Source: an uncultured Bacteroidales bacterium (GTDB lineage: Bacteria; Bacteroidota; Bacteroidia; Bacteroidales; F082). Taken from it: a stretch of 12,929 nt of DNA. The stretch spans positions 1 to 12,929 of the forward strand of contig CALEMB010000032.1 in the NCBI GenBank assembly GCA_937902805.1. The letters are read 5' to 3'. This document shows, piece after piece, positions 5,632 through 12,036 of this stretch. Position 1 is the first letter of the stretch. Every line of letters starts with the position of its first letter. A program made the position numbers and the translations under genes. Under the pieces are notes generated by a model. That model made no database searches and was not told the DNA's origin. It was given only the letters and a program-made list of their open reading frames with translations.

Positions 5632-5717
5632 CCATAGCAAGCCTATAGCAACGCTATATCAAAGCTATAGGCGCTCCGAGGTAACTCTGAGGTAACTCCG
5701 TGATTCCTCTGAGGTAC
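5632..5717 (+). repeat. Two consecutive families of 11-bp repeats in a 5' leader
   Basis: Family one has units starting at 5632, 5643, 5654 and 5665 (CCATAGCAAGC, CTATAGCAACG, CTATATCAAAG, CTATAGGCGCT). Family two has units at 5674, 5685, 5696 and 5707 (CTCCGAGGTAA, CTCTGAGGTAA, a diverged copy, CTCTGAGGTAC). The period is exactly 11 bp in each. In addition GCCTATAGC (5641-5649) and GCTATAGGC (5664-5672) are a perfect 9-bp inverted repeat. Eleven is not a multiple of three, so this is not a coding repeat. Confidence 0.75.
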
Positions 5718-5781
5718 CGCTCTGACAGCCGCTTCGAAACAGACAGCAACCAGCAACAAACCACTCAAAAAACACAAAGCA

Positions 5782-6405
5782 ATGGCAATAGTAGAAGGAA
5801 ACCTATTGAGAGGCCGACTTGGCGACAAGATTTACAGCATCGACCCCGTCACCAAGAAACAGAGGGTACGCAACGCGCCCAAAAAGGTACACAACCCCAA
5901 GACCGACGCGCAGCAGAAGCACCGCAACGCCTTTGTGGACATTGTCCGCCTGTCGTCGTATATGACCGAAGCCCATAGCATCGGCCTGCACCATCATGCC
6001 CAGCGCGAACACAAACGCACCTACGCCGATTTCCGCAGTCTCAACAAAAACTGCTTCACCAAAGAAGGCCTTATCGACTATCCCAATATCGTACTGAGTT
6101 ACGGCTCTGTTGCCCAAGTGACGTTCACCTCTGCCCGAATCGATGATACCCATACCCTCCATCTGACCTACGACCCAGCCCTTGGAGACGGTCACTCCAG
6201 ACCTGATGACAGCCTTTATCTATTTGCTTTCTGTCAGGCTTGCAGCAAGGGCCTGCTGTATGATCCCGTTCCTCGTCCCCAGGGCTCGTTCAGCATCAAC
6301 CTGCCCCACGAATGGCCCGCCGAGGGTCTCCATCTCTACGCTTTCCTCTGCAACAGCAAGGGAAATAGCTCGAAGACGATTTATATCCAGCCGCTAGTCA
6401 TTTAG
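5782..6405 (+). CDS. DUF6266-like Bacteroidota protein of unknown function
   Basis: The 207-residue protein has an N-terminus typical of what I recognise as the DUF6266 family: MAIVEGNLLRGRLGDKIYSI, a lysine/arginine-rich turn (TKKQRVRNAPKKVHNPKTDA), then QQKHRNAFVDIVRLSSYM. The family often begins with a phrase like gi-G-fsGkvG, followed by an R-x-x-P segment and a helix of the Q-x-x-xRxxF type. The C-terminal half (about 95-207) is predicted to be beta-rich (VTFTSARID, LHLTYDP, LYLFAFCQ, LHLYAFLCN, KTIYIQPLVI), like a small immunoglobulin-type sandwich. There is no signal peptide or membrane segment. The stop codon TAG (6403-6405) lies inside an octamer array. It is preceded by an unusually long leader and is transcribed alone. 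The function is not known; family assignment is from memory of sequence style, not from a search. Confidence 0.75.
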   Translation: MAIVEGNLLRGRLGDKIYSIDPVTKKQRVRNAPKKVHNPKTDAQQKHRNAFVDIVRLSSYMTEAHSIGLHHHAQREHKRTYADFRSLNKNCFTKEGLIDYPNIVLSYGSVAQVTFTSARIDDTHTLHLTYDPALGDGHSRPDDSLYLFAFCQACSKGLLYDPVPRPQGSFSINLPHEWPAEGLHLYAFLCNSKGNSSKTIYIQPLVI

Positions 6406-6424
6406 TCATTTAGTCATTTAGTCA
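6396..6424. repeat. Octamer array (AGTCATTT unit), right inverted copy
   Basis: Three full copies of AGTCATTT (6396-6403, 6404-6411, 6412-6419) plus AGTCA. The array covers the last codons and the stop of the gene ending at 6405. It is the reverse complement of the array at 5401-5427. Confidence 0.9.
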
Positions 6425-6460
6425 AAATCACCTCATCAAAGACCCTATTGTGAAAAAAAC

Positions 6461-6468
6461 TATCTTTG
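6461..6468 (+). promoter_or_regulatory. -7 promoter element of mltG
   Basis: TATCTTTG is a full TAnnTTTG match 20 nt before the ATG at 6489. No clear TTTG lies at the -33 distance. The leader would be about 15 nt, short and A-rich. Confidence 0.6.
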
Positions 6469-6488
6469 CAACTTGAAAACGAAACCTT

Positions 6489-7595
6489 ATGGTCAAGATT
6501 GAAACCAAACTCCCCAATGAGAAAAAGCCCCGTAAAAGCGGCAAAAAGAAAAACGGCAAACGCACCAAGCTCACCGTGCTGCTGGCGCTGGGCATCCTGC
6601 TCATCTTTGCCCTGGCCTTCGGCTTCTGGCTCTACAAGACGGTGATGTCGCCCAATGTGCAAACCGCAGAAGGAAAGGAAGTTGAGCTATTTATCCCGAC
6701 AGGCTCGGATTACGAACAGGTGAAAGTCCTTTTGTCTGACGCGCATTGCATCGTCAACGAAAAGAGTTTCAACTGGGTGGCGCAAAAGAAAGAGTTGCCT
6801 TCAAACATCCATCCTGGCCATTACGTGCTGAAAGACGGCATGAACAACAACCAACTGGTCAACATGCTACGCGGTGGCTTGCAAACACCCGTGAAGGTGA
6901 AGTTCAACAATATCCGCGACATCGACCAGCTAGCGGGCCGCATCGCTCCGCAAATCGAAGCCGACTCGGCCTCCATCGCCAATGTGCTTCACAATCAAGA
7001 CTATATCAACCAACTGGGCTTCAACAAATACACCATCCCTGCCCTATTCCTGCCCGACACCTACGAGTTTTATTGGAACACTGACGCAGAAGGCTTCGTT
7101 GTCCGCATGTTCCAGGAATACAACAAGTTCTGGATCGAGGAACGCAAGCAACAAGCCCAAACCAAAGGCCTCACTCCTATCCAAGTCAGCACCTTGGCTT
7201 CCATCGTCAACAAGGAAACCAACATGACCGACGAGATGCCGCGTGTGGCCGGCGTTTATCTCAACCGCCTGAAAAGCAACTGGCCGCTGCAAGCCGACCC
7301 GACGCTTATCTTCGCCTGGAACGACTACAGCATCCGCCGCGTCCTCGACCGCCACAAGGAAATCGAGTCGCCATACAACACCTATAAATATGTTGGCCTT
7401 CCCCCCGGACCGATTTGCATCCCGTCCATCGCCGCCGTCAAAGCCGTGCTGAACGCCGAAGACCACCATTATTTCTACTTTTGCGCCAAGGAGGATTTCT
7501 CTGGCTATCACAACTTCGCCAAGACACTGAGTGAACACAATAGAAATGCAGCCCGTTACCAGCAGGCACTGAATCAACGGGGAATTATGAAATAG
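6489..7595 (+). CDS. mltG: Endolytic murein transglycosylase MltG
   Basis: MltG cleaves nascent peptidoglycan strands in the periplasm at the inner membrane and is thought to set glycan chain release during growth. The 368-residue protein has a basic cytoplasmic N-terminus (residues 1-27), one membrane anchor (about 28-49), a LysM-like region (about 60-130), and the YceG/MltG domain (about 135-365). Diagnostic motifs are LFLPDTYEF (187-195), LASIVNKETN (236-245) with the invariant catalytic Glu at 243, VYLNRL (256-261), LQADPT (267-272) and YNTYKYVGLPPGPICIPS (296-313). Length fits the family. The ATG at 6489 follows a -7 element directly, supporting the start. It is followed by a REP-like region and then a sugar-phosphate mutase, also relevant to the envelope. 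Confidence 0.97.
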   Translation: MVKIETKLPNEKKPRKSGKKKNGKRTKLTVLLALGILLIFALAFGFWLYKTVMSPNVQTAEGKEVELFIPTGSDYEQVKVLLSDAHCIVNEKSFNWVAQKKELPSNIHPGHYVLKDGMNNNQLVNMLRGGLQTPVKVKFNNIRDIDQLAGRIAPQIEADSASIANVLHNQDYINQLGFNKYTIPALFLPDTYEFYWNTDAEGFVVRMFQEYNKFWIEERKQQAQTKGLTPIQVSTLASIVNKETNMTDEMPRVAGVYLNRLKSNWPLQADPTLIFAWNDYSIRRVLDRHKEIESPYNTYKYVGLPPGPICIPSIAAVKAVLNAEDHHYFYFCAKEDFSGYHNFAKTLSEHNRNAARYQQALNQRGIMK

Positions 7596-7603
7596 CAAAT
7601 AAA

Positions 7604-7711
7604 GGTCCCTGAGCTTGAGGTCCCTGAGGCCCCTCGATGGGTCGAAGGGCCGACCGATAAATGACGGCGTTTAACTACGTTGAATCTGCGATTTCGACAG
7701 GCTCAGCAACC
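7604..7711. repeat. Composite REP-like intergenic repeats
   Basis: GGTCCCTGAG occurs at 7604-7613 and again at 7619-7628 (period 15). GGTCG (7640-7644) pairs with CGACC (7651-7655). TTCGACAGGCTCAGCAACC (7693-7711) recurs exactly at 10929-10947. Sequences built on CCCTGAGC-TTGTCGAAGG are common dispersed extragenic repeats in Bacteroidota; here the copies look broken and rearranged. Confidence 0.65.
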
Positions 7712-7712
7712 G

Positions 7713-7760
7713 AACAACTGAACAACTGAACAACTAAACAACTGAATAACTGAACAACTG
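7713..7760 (+). repeat. Six-copy octamer array abutting a start codon
   Basis: Six units of AACAACTG start at 7713, 7721, 7729, 7737, 7745 and 7753; the third reads AACAACTA and the fifth AATAACTG. Only two bases separate the array from the ATG at 7763, so the array is the immediate leader of the sugar-phosphate mutase gene. No promoter element is seen between it and mltG. Confidence 0.9.
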
Positions 7761-7762
7761 AC

Positions 7763-9106
7763 ATGAAAGCATTCAAAGCATACGACATCCGTGGCGAATG
7801 GGGCACTGACCTCAACGCCGACATCGCCTACCGCATAGGGTATTTCCTGCCCGACATATTAGACACCGACACCTATCTCGTTGGCCGCGACATGCGTCTT
7901 TCGTCCGACACGATGTTTGAAGCCCTCACACGTGGCCTCACCGACCGAGGCAAAAACGTGGACAGCATCGGCCTTTCGACTACGCCAATGGTGTATTGGT
8001 CCACGGCCAAATACGGCTATGGTGCCTCGGTGCAAATCACGGCATCGCACAACCCGAAAAACCATAATGGATTGAAAATCTCAGCCGCCAATGCCCTTCC
8101 CGTGGGTTACGACACCGGACTGAATCGCTTGGAAGCCCTGGTGGAGAGCGACAAGGCCACAGTGCCTTGTGCCCAGAAAGGCCAAATCCGAGAAAAGGAT
8201 GTTTATGCGGACTATCTCGCTTTCCAAAAACAGTTTGTCGGCGACTTGGGCAACCTCAATATCGCCGTGGACTGCAGCAATGGTATGTCGTCCCTTTTCG
8301 TCCACGAACTCATCGGCAAGGCGCATTACATCAACGACACATTGGATGGCAACTTCCCCAACCACGAGCCCAACCCATTGGAGGCCAATGCGCAAGAGCA
8401 AATCAAGGCTTTGGTGCTGAAAGAGAAATGCGACATCGGCCTGCTCTTCGACGGCGATGCCGACCGCATCACCTTCATCGACGAGAAAGGGCGTTTCATC
8501 TCCCCCGACCTCATCATCGCCTTCTTGGGCGACTACTTCATTGGCGAGCAACACCAGAAAGGCATTGTCTTGCAGGACATCCGCAGCTCGCGCGCCATAC
8601 AGGAATATCTCGACAAATACCAAGCCAAGGTGGAGACCTGGCGTGTGGGACGTGCCTACGCTGCTTTGAAACTCCGTGAGTTGGACGGCTGCTATGGTGG
8701 TGAATTGGCTGGACATTATTACTTCCGCGATTTCTACTATTCCGATTCTGCCCTCTTGGCCGCTTCCATTGTGCTGCGCCTTTTGGCCAAGCGCAAAAAA
8801 GAAGGCAAGACGACGAGCCAAATCATCGACGAAATCACGCCTTATTCCAATTCGGGCGAAATCAACTTCAAGATTGAGCGCAAGCAGGAAGCCATGGATG
8901 CTGTCCGCGACCATTTCATGGGTCTCGCCAAGCCCGAGCGTTTCCTCGACTTCGACGGCTATCGTCTCGATTACCCCGACTGGTGGCTCAATATACGGCC
9001 TTCCAACACGGAGCCTTATCTACGTTTCCTTTGCGAAGCCAAAAGTGATGCCAAACTGAAAGAAATCATCGAAACCGTGAAAGGCATCGTAGCCGAGCAC
9101 AGCTAA
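7763..9106 (+). CDS. Phosphomannomutase / phosphoglucomutase (alpha-D-phosphohexomutase family)
   Basis: It interconverts hexose 6-phosphate and 1-phosphate (mannose and/or glucose) in the cytosol, supplying GDP-mannose or UDP-glucose type precursors for envelope polysaccharides. All four family landmarks are present in 447 residues, the usual length: the phosphoserine loop TASHNP (Ser95 by position), the metal loop DGDADR (230-235), the sugar-binding loop GGELAGH (312-318) and the phosphate-binding RPSNTEP (412-418). The N-terminus, MKAFKAYDIRGEWGTDL, is the conserved opening of the family. The sugar loop usually reads GE-S/M-SGH; Ala in place of Ser is a mild variation. Substrate preference cannot be decided from sequence alone. 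It is co-oriented with mltG and with the TPR lipoprotein 29 bp downstream, which has its own -7 element. Confidence 0.95.
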   Translation: MKAFKAYDIRGEWGTDLNADIAYRIGYFLPDILDTDTYLVGRDMRLSSDTMFEALTRGLTDRGKNVDSIGLSTTPMVYWSTAKYGYGASVQITASHNPKNHNGLKISAANALPVGYDTGLNRLEALVESDKATVPCAQKGQIREKDVYADYLAFQKQFVGDLGNLNIAVDCSNGMSSLFVHELIGKAHYINDTLDGNFPNHEPNPLEANAQEQIKALVLKEKCDIGLLFDGDADRITFIDEKGRFISPDLIIAFLGDYFIGEQHQKGIVLQDIRSSRAIQEYLDKYQAKVETWRVGRAYAALKLRELDGCYGGELAGHYYFRDFYYSDSALLAASIVLRLLAKRKKEGKTTSQIIDEITPYSNSGEINFKIERKQEAMDAVRDHFMGLAKPERFLDFDGYRLDYPDWWLNIRPSNTEPYLRFLCEAKSDAKLKEIIETVKGIVAEHS

Positions 9107-9112
9107 ATTTAC

Positions 9113-9120
9113 TATCTTTG
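9113..9120 (+). promoter_or_regulatory. -7 promoter element of the TPR lipoprotein gene
   Basis: TATCTTTG is a full TAnnTTTG match, 16 nt before the ATG at 9136. It covers the alternative TTG start at 9118, which therefore cannot be in this transcript and fixes the start at 9136. Confidence 0.6.
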
Positions 9121-9135
9121 CAAAAATTTGAAGCA

Positions 9136-9546
9136 ATGAAGAAACTGATATTTCTCCTTTCAGCAGCGCTGTTCATGGCTATGACCGCTTGCGAAAACCC
9201 CGCAAAATCACGCGTTTTGACCGAAGAAGGCTCCAAACAGCTGTTGCGTTACAGCCAGTTTGACGAAGCTGAGAAAACTCTAACGGAAGCTATCAAATAC
9301 GACAAAAGCAACTTTGAGGCCTACTATTATCGCGGTTGCGCCAGAATCAACGCCAAAAAATACAACGAAGCCATTGCCGATTTAGAAAAAGCCGTTGAGC
9401 TGAAGCCTGACTATGCCGATGCCTACTTCAACCTCGGCAAGACCTACTACTTGATGCACGACGAGGACAAGGCTTGTGAATACTACAAGTTGGCTGCCCA
9501 ATACGGAAGGCCCAACCTGGAGGACTACCTCAAAAGATGTAACTGA
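9136..9546 (+). CDS. TPR-repeat lipoprotein
   Basis: The 136-residue protein starts at the ATG at 9136. Its signal ends in a lipobox-like AMTAC with Cys19 as the lipidated residue. The mature part is almost wholly tetratricopeptide repeats: one at about residues 25-58 (GSKQLLRYSQFDEAEKTLTE), a canonical one at 59-92 (AYYYRGCARINAKKYNEAIA, then DLEKAVELKP), and one at 93-126 (AYFNLGKTYYLMHDEDKACE). TPRs mediate protein-protein contacts, so an envelope scaffold role is inferred; the partner is unknown. It ends directly against the stop of the convergent gene. It is read either from its own promoter or together with the mutase gene upstream. Confidence 0.88.
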   Translation: MKKLIFLLSAALFMAMTACENPAKSRVLTEEGSKQLLRYSQFDEAEKTLTEAIKYDKSNFEAYYYRGCARINAKKYNEAIADLEKAVELKPDYADAYFNLGKTYYLMHDEDKACEYYKLAAQYGRPNLEDYLKRCN

Positions 9547-10233
9547 TTATTCTTTGATTTCCTGTTCGCCGAAGGCTTCTTCCAGGATGACATCACCGTC
9601 TTCGTTATAGGTCTTCCAAACCCCTGTTTTCTGTCCTTTCACAAATTGTCCCTCTTCCTTGAGGGCGGTGCTGGGATAATAGCTTTTGCATGGACCATCA
9701 AGCAGGCCGTTATGATACTGGCATTCCATCAACATCACCCCCGTGTCGGAAAACTTGCGGCACTGTCCTTCGGGAACGTCGTTGACATATTGCGTTTCCT
9801 CTGCCAACACACCGTTGTTGGGATTATATAGTCTCGACCAGCCGTGCGTCTTGCCGTTTTGGTTGTCTTCAACGAGGCGGAGCTGTCCAGAGTTGGCATC
9901 ATAATACTTCCACTCACCCTCTTTTTTCTGGTTCACATAATAACCCGTGGCAATCATGCGACCGTTCGGGGCATAGGTCTTGTTCAATGCCTTCTCCCCT
10001 GACTTATCGAACTCGTTGGTGGCCTTCAAGTTGCCTTGTTCGTCGTAATACTTGAACAACCCCTTACACTTGTCGTTCTTAAACCGTCCTTCGTAACGCA
10101 GTTGCCCATTGGCATAATAATCACGCCATTCCCCTTGACGGCGGCCTTTGCCGTCGGTACGATTGAAGTTCTGGGCAAAAGTGGTGGAAAAGGCAAATAG
10201 CAGACTTGCAAGGATTAAGGCATATCTTTTCAT
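9547..10233 (-). CDS. Secreted YwqK/MORN-like repeat protein
   Basis: The 228-residue protein has a clean signal peptide (MKRYALILASLLFAFSTTFA, cut before QNF). The rest is about seven beta-hairpin repeats of the MORN-like YwqK type, seen in G-W/L-x-x-Y-x-x-G-x-L phrases such as GEWRDYYANGQLRYEGRF, KGLFKYYDEQGNLKA, GEWKYYDANSGQLRL, HGWSRLYNPNNGVLAEE and GVWKTYNEDGDVILEEAF. Databases often label such proteins toxin-antitoxin YwqK family antitoxin, but nothing here supports a toxin-antitoxin role: there is no toxin-like neighbour, and the protein is exported. The start is supported by a -7 element 22 nt upstream. Its stop lies back to back with that of the TPR lipoprotein gene, with no bases between. 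Confidence 0.88.
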   Translation of the reverse strand: MKRYALILASLLFAFSTTFAQNFNRTDGKGRRQGEWRDYYANGQLRYEGRFKNDKCKGLFKYYDEQGNLKATNEFDKSGEKALNKTYAPNGRMIATGYYVNQKKEGEWKYYDANSGQLRLVEDNQNGKTHGWSRLYNPNNGVLAEETQYVNDVPEGQCRKFSDTGVMLMECQYHNGLLDGPCKSYYPSTALKEEGQFVKGQKTGVWKTYNEDGDVILEEAFGEQEIKE

Positions 10234-10255
10234 GATTTCTTCGGTTTTGACGCTG

Positions 10256-10263
10256 CAAATTTA
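10256..10263 (-). promoter_or_regulatory. -7 promoter element of the YwqK-like gene
   Basis: On the minus strand TAAATTTG matches TAnnTTTG fully, 22 nt before the ATG at 10233. It lies back to back with the recR promoter in a 62-bp divergent gap. Confidence 0.55.
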
Positions 10264-10274
10264 AGGAAATAACT

Positions 10275-10282
10275 TATTTTTG
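10275..10282 (+). promoter_or_regulatory. -7 promoter element of recR
   Basis: TATTTTTG is a full TAnnTTTG match 13 nt before the ATG at 10296, implying a leader of under 10 nt. A TTTG at 10246-10249 is somewhat far (25-bp gap) to be its -33 element. Confidence 0.6.
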
Positions 10283-10295
10283 CGGCAATTATTGT

Positions 10296-10907
10296 ATGGC
10301 AGAATACTCATCCATATTGTTGGAAAACGCCGTGGAGTCGCTTTCTAGATTGCCTGGCATCGGCAAGAAGACAGCCTTGCGACTTGCTTTGCATCTCCTC
10401 AACGAAGACAGCATGGCCACCGAGCAGCTTGCCGACTCTTTATTAAAGATGAAGCACAACATCATGCTATGCGAGCGCTGCTACAACATCAGCGACACTA
10501 AGGTGTGCTCCATCTGCGCTAACCCACGACGCGACGAGAACACGCTTTGTGTGGTGGCCGACATGCGCGATGTGCTGGCCATCGAAAGAACGGCATCCTA
10601 CAACGGTCTTTATCATGTGTTGGGCGGTGTCATCAGTCCCATTGAAGGCATCTCTCCCAACAACTTGAAGATTGCACAACTCGTGCAACGCACGCAAAAC
10701 GAAGACATCAAGGAAATCATCTTGGCCTTGCCTGCCACCATCGAGGGCGACACGACCAACTTTTACATTTTCCGTCAATTAAAGGATTTTGCGGGAAAGA
10801 TTTCGGTAATTTCAAAAGGCATTGCCGTGGGCGATGCTTTGGAATACGTCGACGAGGTGACGCTGGGACGGTCGATACAAAACAGGATTCCGTTTAATCA
10901 GAAATGA
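10296..10907 (+). CDS. recR: Recombination mediator protein RecR
   Basis: RecR acts with RecO (and RecF) to load RecA on single-stranded DNA at gaps during recombinational repair. The 203-residue length is standard. In order: helix-hairpin-helix (SRLPGIGKKTALRLALHLL, residues 17-35), a C4 zinc finger with Cys59, Cys62, Cys71 and Cys74 (CERC and CSIC), then the Toprim domain beginning LCVVADMRDVLAIERT (84-99), with GVISPIEGISP at 111-121 and EGDTTNFYI at 150-158. All expected residues are present. The ATG at 10296 directly follows a promoter element. The neighbours do not suggest an operon: the gene upstream is divergent and the one downstream convergent. Confidence 0.98.
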   Translation: MAEYSSILLENAVESLSRLPGIGKKTALRLALHLLNEDSMATEQLADSLLKMKHNIMLCERCYNISDTKVCSICANPRRDENTLCVVADMRDVLAIERTASYNGLYHVLGGVISPIEGISPNNLKIAQLVQRTQNEDIKEIILALPATIEGDTTNFYIFRQLKDFAGKISVISKGIAVGDALEYVDEVTLGRSIQNRIPFNQK

Positions 10908-10928
10908 CAATAAATGGTATACGGGTGC

Positions 10929-10947
10929 TTCGACAGGCTCAGCAACC
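10929..10947. repeat. Second copy of a dispersed extragenic repeat
   Basis: TTCGACAGGCTCAGCAACC, identical to 7693-7711. It lies in the 48-bp gap between the convergent ends of recR and the small minus-strand gene. Confidence 0.75.
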
Positions 10948-10955
10948 CTTAACCC

Positions 10956-11195
10956 CTACAGAATGGTTTCTTCAAACAAATCCAATTGGTTTTCGGTGAG
11001 ATATAATTCGGTCGGCACTTCGTATTCGTAGGCCGTGATGAATCGCTCTATATTCTTCTTAATCAATTTGATGGGTGTCGTTCTTCTGGCCTTGCAGTAG
11101 TTGCGCAGCGAACGATATTGTCCAGCCGACAATTTGAAGGTAATCGCATGATAATGGTAGTTGCGACGCTTACGTTTTTTGTTTTGCTGTCCCAT
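10956..11195 (-). CDS. Small basic protein with ribbon-helix-helix-like pattern
   Basis: The ATG at 11195 gives 79 residues; a TTG two codons earlier is less likely. The N-terminus is strongly basic (MGQQNKKRKRRN), followed by YHAITFKLSAGQYRSLRNYC (13-34), then KARRTTPIKLIKKNIERFIT (35-54) and an acidic tail (TELYLTENQLDLFEETIL). The order strand (ITFKLS), helix (AGQYRSLRNYCKAR), turn, helix (TPIKLIKKNIERFI) fits a ribbon-helix-helix DNA-binding fold, and the basic arm would suit DNA contacts. I do not recognise a named family. It lies 21 bp downstream of the outer-membrane barrel gene on the same strand and is probably co-transcribed. Alternative: a small ribosome- or RNA-associated basic protein. 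Confidence 0.6.
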   Translation of the reverse strand: MGQQNKKRKRRNYHYHAITFKLSAGQYRSLRNYCKARRTTPIKLIKKNIERFITAYEYEVPTELYLTENQLDLFEETIL

Positions 11196-11216
11196 TCTCA
11201 ACGATTAATATATGAC

Positions 11217-11960
11217 TTAGAATCTGAAACCTATACGTACCAAAACCATTTGTGGTCTCATACCATTTTTATTCCTATACAAATCTGTTCCTTTGTCAGG
11301 CAGGGTTCTCTCTGCGGTAATACTGCTGGCACCAAGGTCGTAAAAACTAGCACCAATAAGGAACGCCTTAGAAAACTCAAAACCCGCTCCTACTTGATAT
11401 GCAAAACTGAAAGCGGACTTGTAATCGTAGTTCATCACAGTTGTACGTTCAGCTCCGACATACCTGATAGCCTCATAATAAGGGGTGATGAAACGAACGT
11501 TGGCACCCGCACCAGCTTCAACATATATACCGAATAAAGATGATATATTGAAAACATAGTTCAGGCCAGCCATAACAGGAACATTAAAATATTTCGGACG
11601 ATCAATGGAGAAACTACTGATATCTGGATCGTTCTTCAGATTGATGTTTCTATCTTCGAAATATCCTTTCAAGTTGTTGTTCAAGCCATTAAGAAAGCCA
11701 TCCACAGACAACATAACACTAAGGCCAGACACTCCGACACCAAAATTAAATTTCAATCCCACGTTAAATCCAACACTGGCAGCGGCATTATAGGTGTCTT
11801 CATTATCATTAGTCAAGACCCAATGATCAATATCACCCACGCCATAGTTTCCCATAGGGAATGATGCGCCAAGAAACATAGCGCTCTTGCCTTGAGCTAA
11901 TGCTTGTCCTCCCAAAATCATCAAGAGCGAAAAAACGATTACGGTTGTAAATTTCTTCAT
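11217..11960 (-). CDS. Outer membrane beta-barrel protein
   Basis: The ATG at 11960 opens a clear signal peptide (MKKFTTVIVFSLLMILGGQALAQ) in a 247-residue protein. An in-frame start 66 bases upstream lies beyond the -7 element and is rejected. The mature part alternates polar and hydrophobic residues in strands separated by turns (VGFNVGLKFNFGVGVSGLSV, YFNVPVMAGLNYVFN, FGIYVEAGAGANVRF, FSFAYQVGAGFEFSKAFLIG) and ends MVLVRIGFRF. The terminal Phe is the usual signal for insertion by the BAM machinery. This is the pattern of the small OmpA/PorT-like outer-membrane barrels common in Bacteroidota. Ligand or partner is not visible. It probably forms a two-gene transcript with the small basic protein downstream. 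Confidence 0.88.
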   Translation of the reverse strand: MKKFTTVIVFSLLMILGGQALAQGKSAMFLGASFPMGNYGVGDIDHWVLTNDNEDTYNAAASVGFNVGLKFNFGVGVSGLSVMLSVDGFLNGLNNNLKGYFEDRNINLKNDPDISSFSIDRPKYFNVPVMAGLNYVFNISSLFGIYVEAGAGANVRFITPYYEAIRYVGAERTTVMNYDYKSAFSFAYQVGAGFEFSKAFLIGASFYDLGASSITAERTLPDKGTDLYRNKNGMRPQMVLVRIGFRF

Positions 11961-11990
11961 ATTATAGCAGTTTGTATCAAAAATACACCG

Positions 11991-11998
11991 CAAAATTA
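11991..11998 (-). promoter_or_regulatory. -7 promoter element of the barrel protein gene
   Basis: On the minus strand TAATTTTG is a full match, 30 nt before the ATG at 11960. A second full match, TATTTTTG (11985 to 11978), lies nearer. Which is used cannot be told. Confidence 0.5.
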
Positions 11999-12010
11999 CA
12001 AAAAAATCCG

Positions 12011-12018
12011 TATTTTTG
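12011..12018 (+). promoter_or_regulatory. -7 promoter element of the membrane protein-ligA pair
   Basis: TATTTTTG is a full TAnnTTTG match, 18 nt before the ATG at 12037. It stands back to back with the promoter of the barrel gene in a 76-bp divergent gap. Confidence 0.6.
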
Positions 12019-12036
12019 CCTTTCAAATAAAAAAAT

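Larger units (their letters stand above)
4740..5781. other. 1-kb signal-rich intergenic region with no convincing ordinary-size protein gene
   Basis: Frames here are short and lack recognisable families. What the region holds, in order, is: the minus-strand promoter of the lipoprotein operon, a 30-bp perfect palindrome, a minus-strand -7-like CAAATTTA at 5020-5027, a promoter/short-RNA/terminator unit, an opposing promoter with mini-ORFs, 9-bp and 8-bp tandem repeats, a second plus-strand promoter, and an 11-bp repeat array leading into the gene at 5782. Each supported element is listed separately. Confidence 0.7.

Noticed and set aside
5512..5637. Short frame in the leader of the DUF6266-like gene
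   Set aside because: Codons look like translated A+T-rich noncoding sequence; no conserved pattern. It could be a regulatory upstream ORF, but nothing positive supports it.
5803..6195. Minus-strand open frame opposite the DUF6266-like gene
   Set aside because: The plus-strand frame has family-like sequence and an upstream promoter; the antisense product is composition noise.
7044..7598. Minus-strand open frame of 184 codons opposite mltG
   Set aside because: Antisense shadow of a clear MltG gene; no domain or promoter.
8081..8914. Long minus-strand open frame (277 codons) opposite the sugar-phosphate mutase gene
   Set aside because: It is a mirror of a strongly coding plus-strand gene with all catalytic motifs; the antisense translation has no recognisable domain, signal or promoter.
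9547..10233. Toxin-antitoxin module (name often given to YwqK-like proteins)
   Set aside because: The protein has a signal peptide and no toxin-like neighbour; the name is an annotation habit.
11118..11537. 139-codon plus-strand frame
   Set aside because: It lies antisense to the barrel gene and the small basic protein gene, both of which have better evidence (signal peptide, terminal Phe, promoter).
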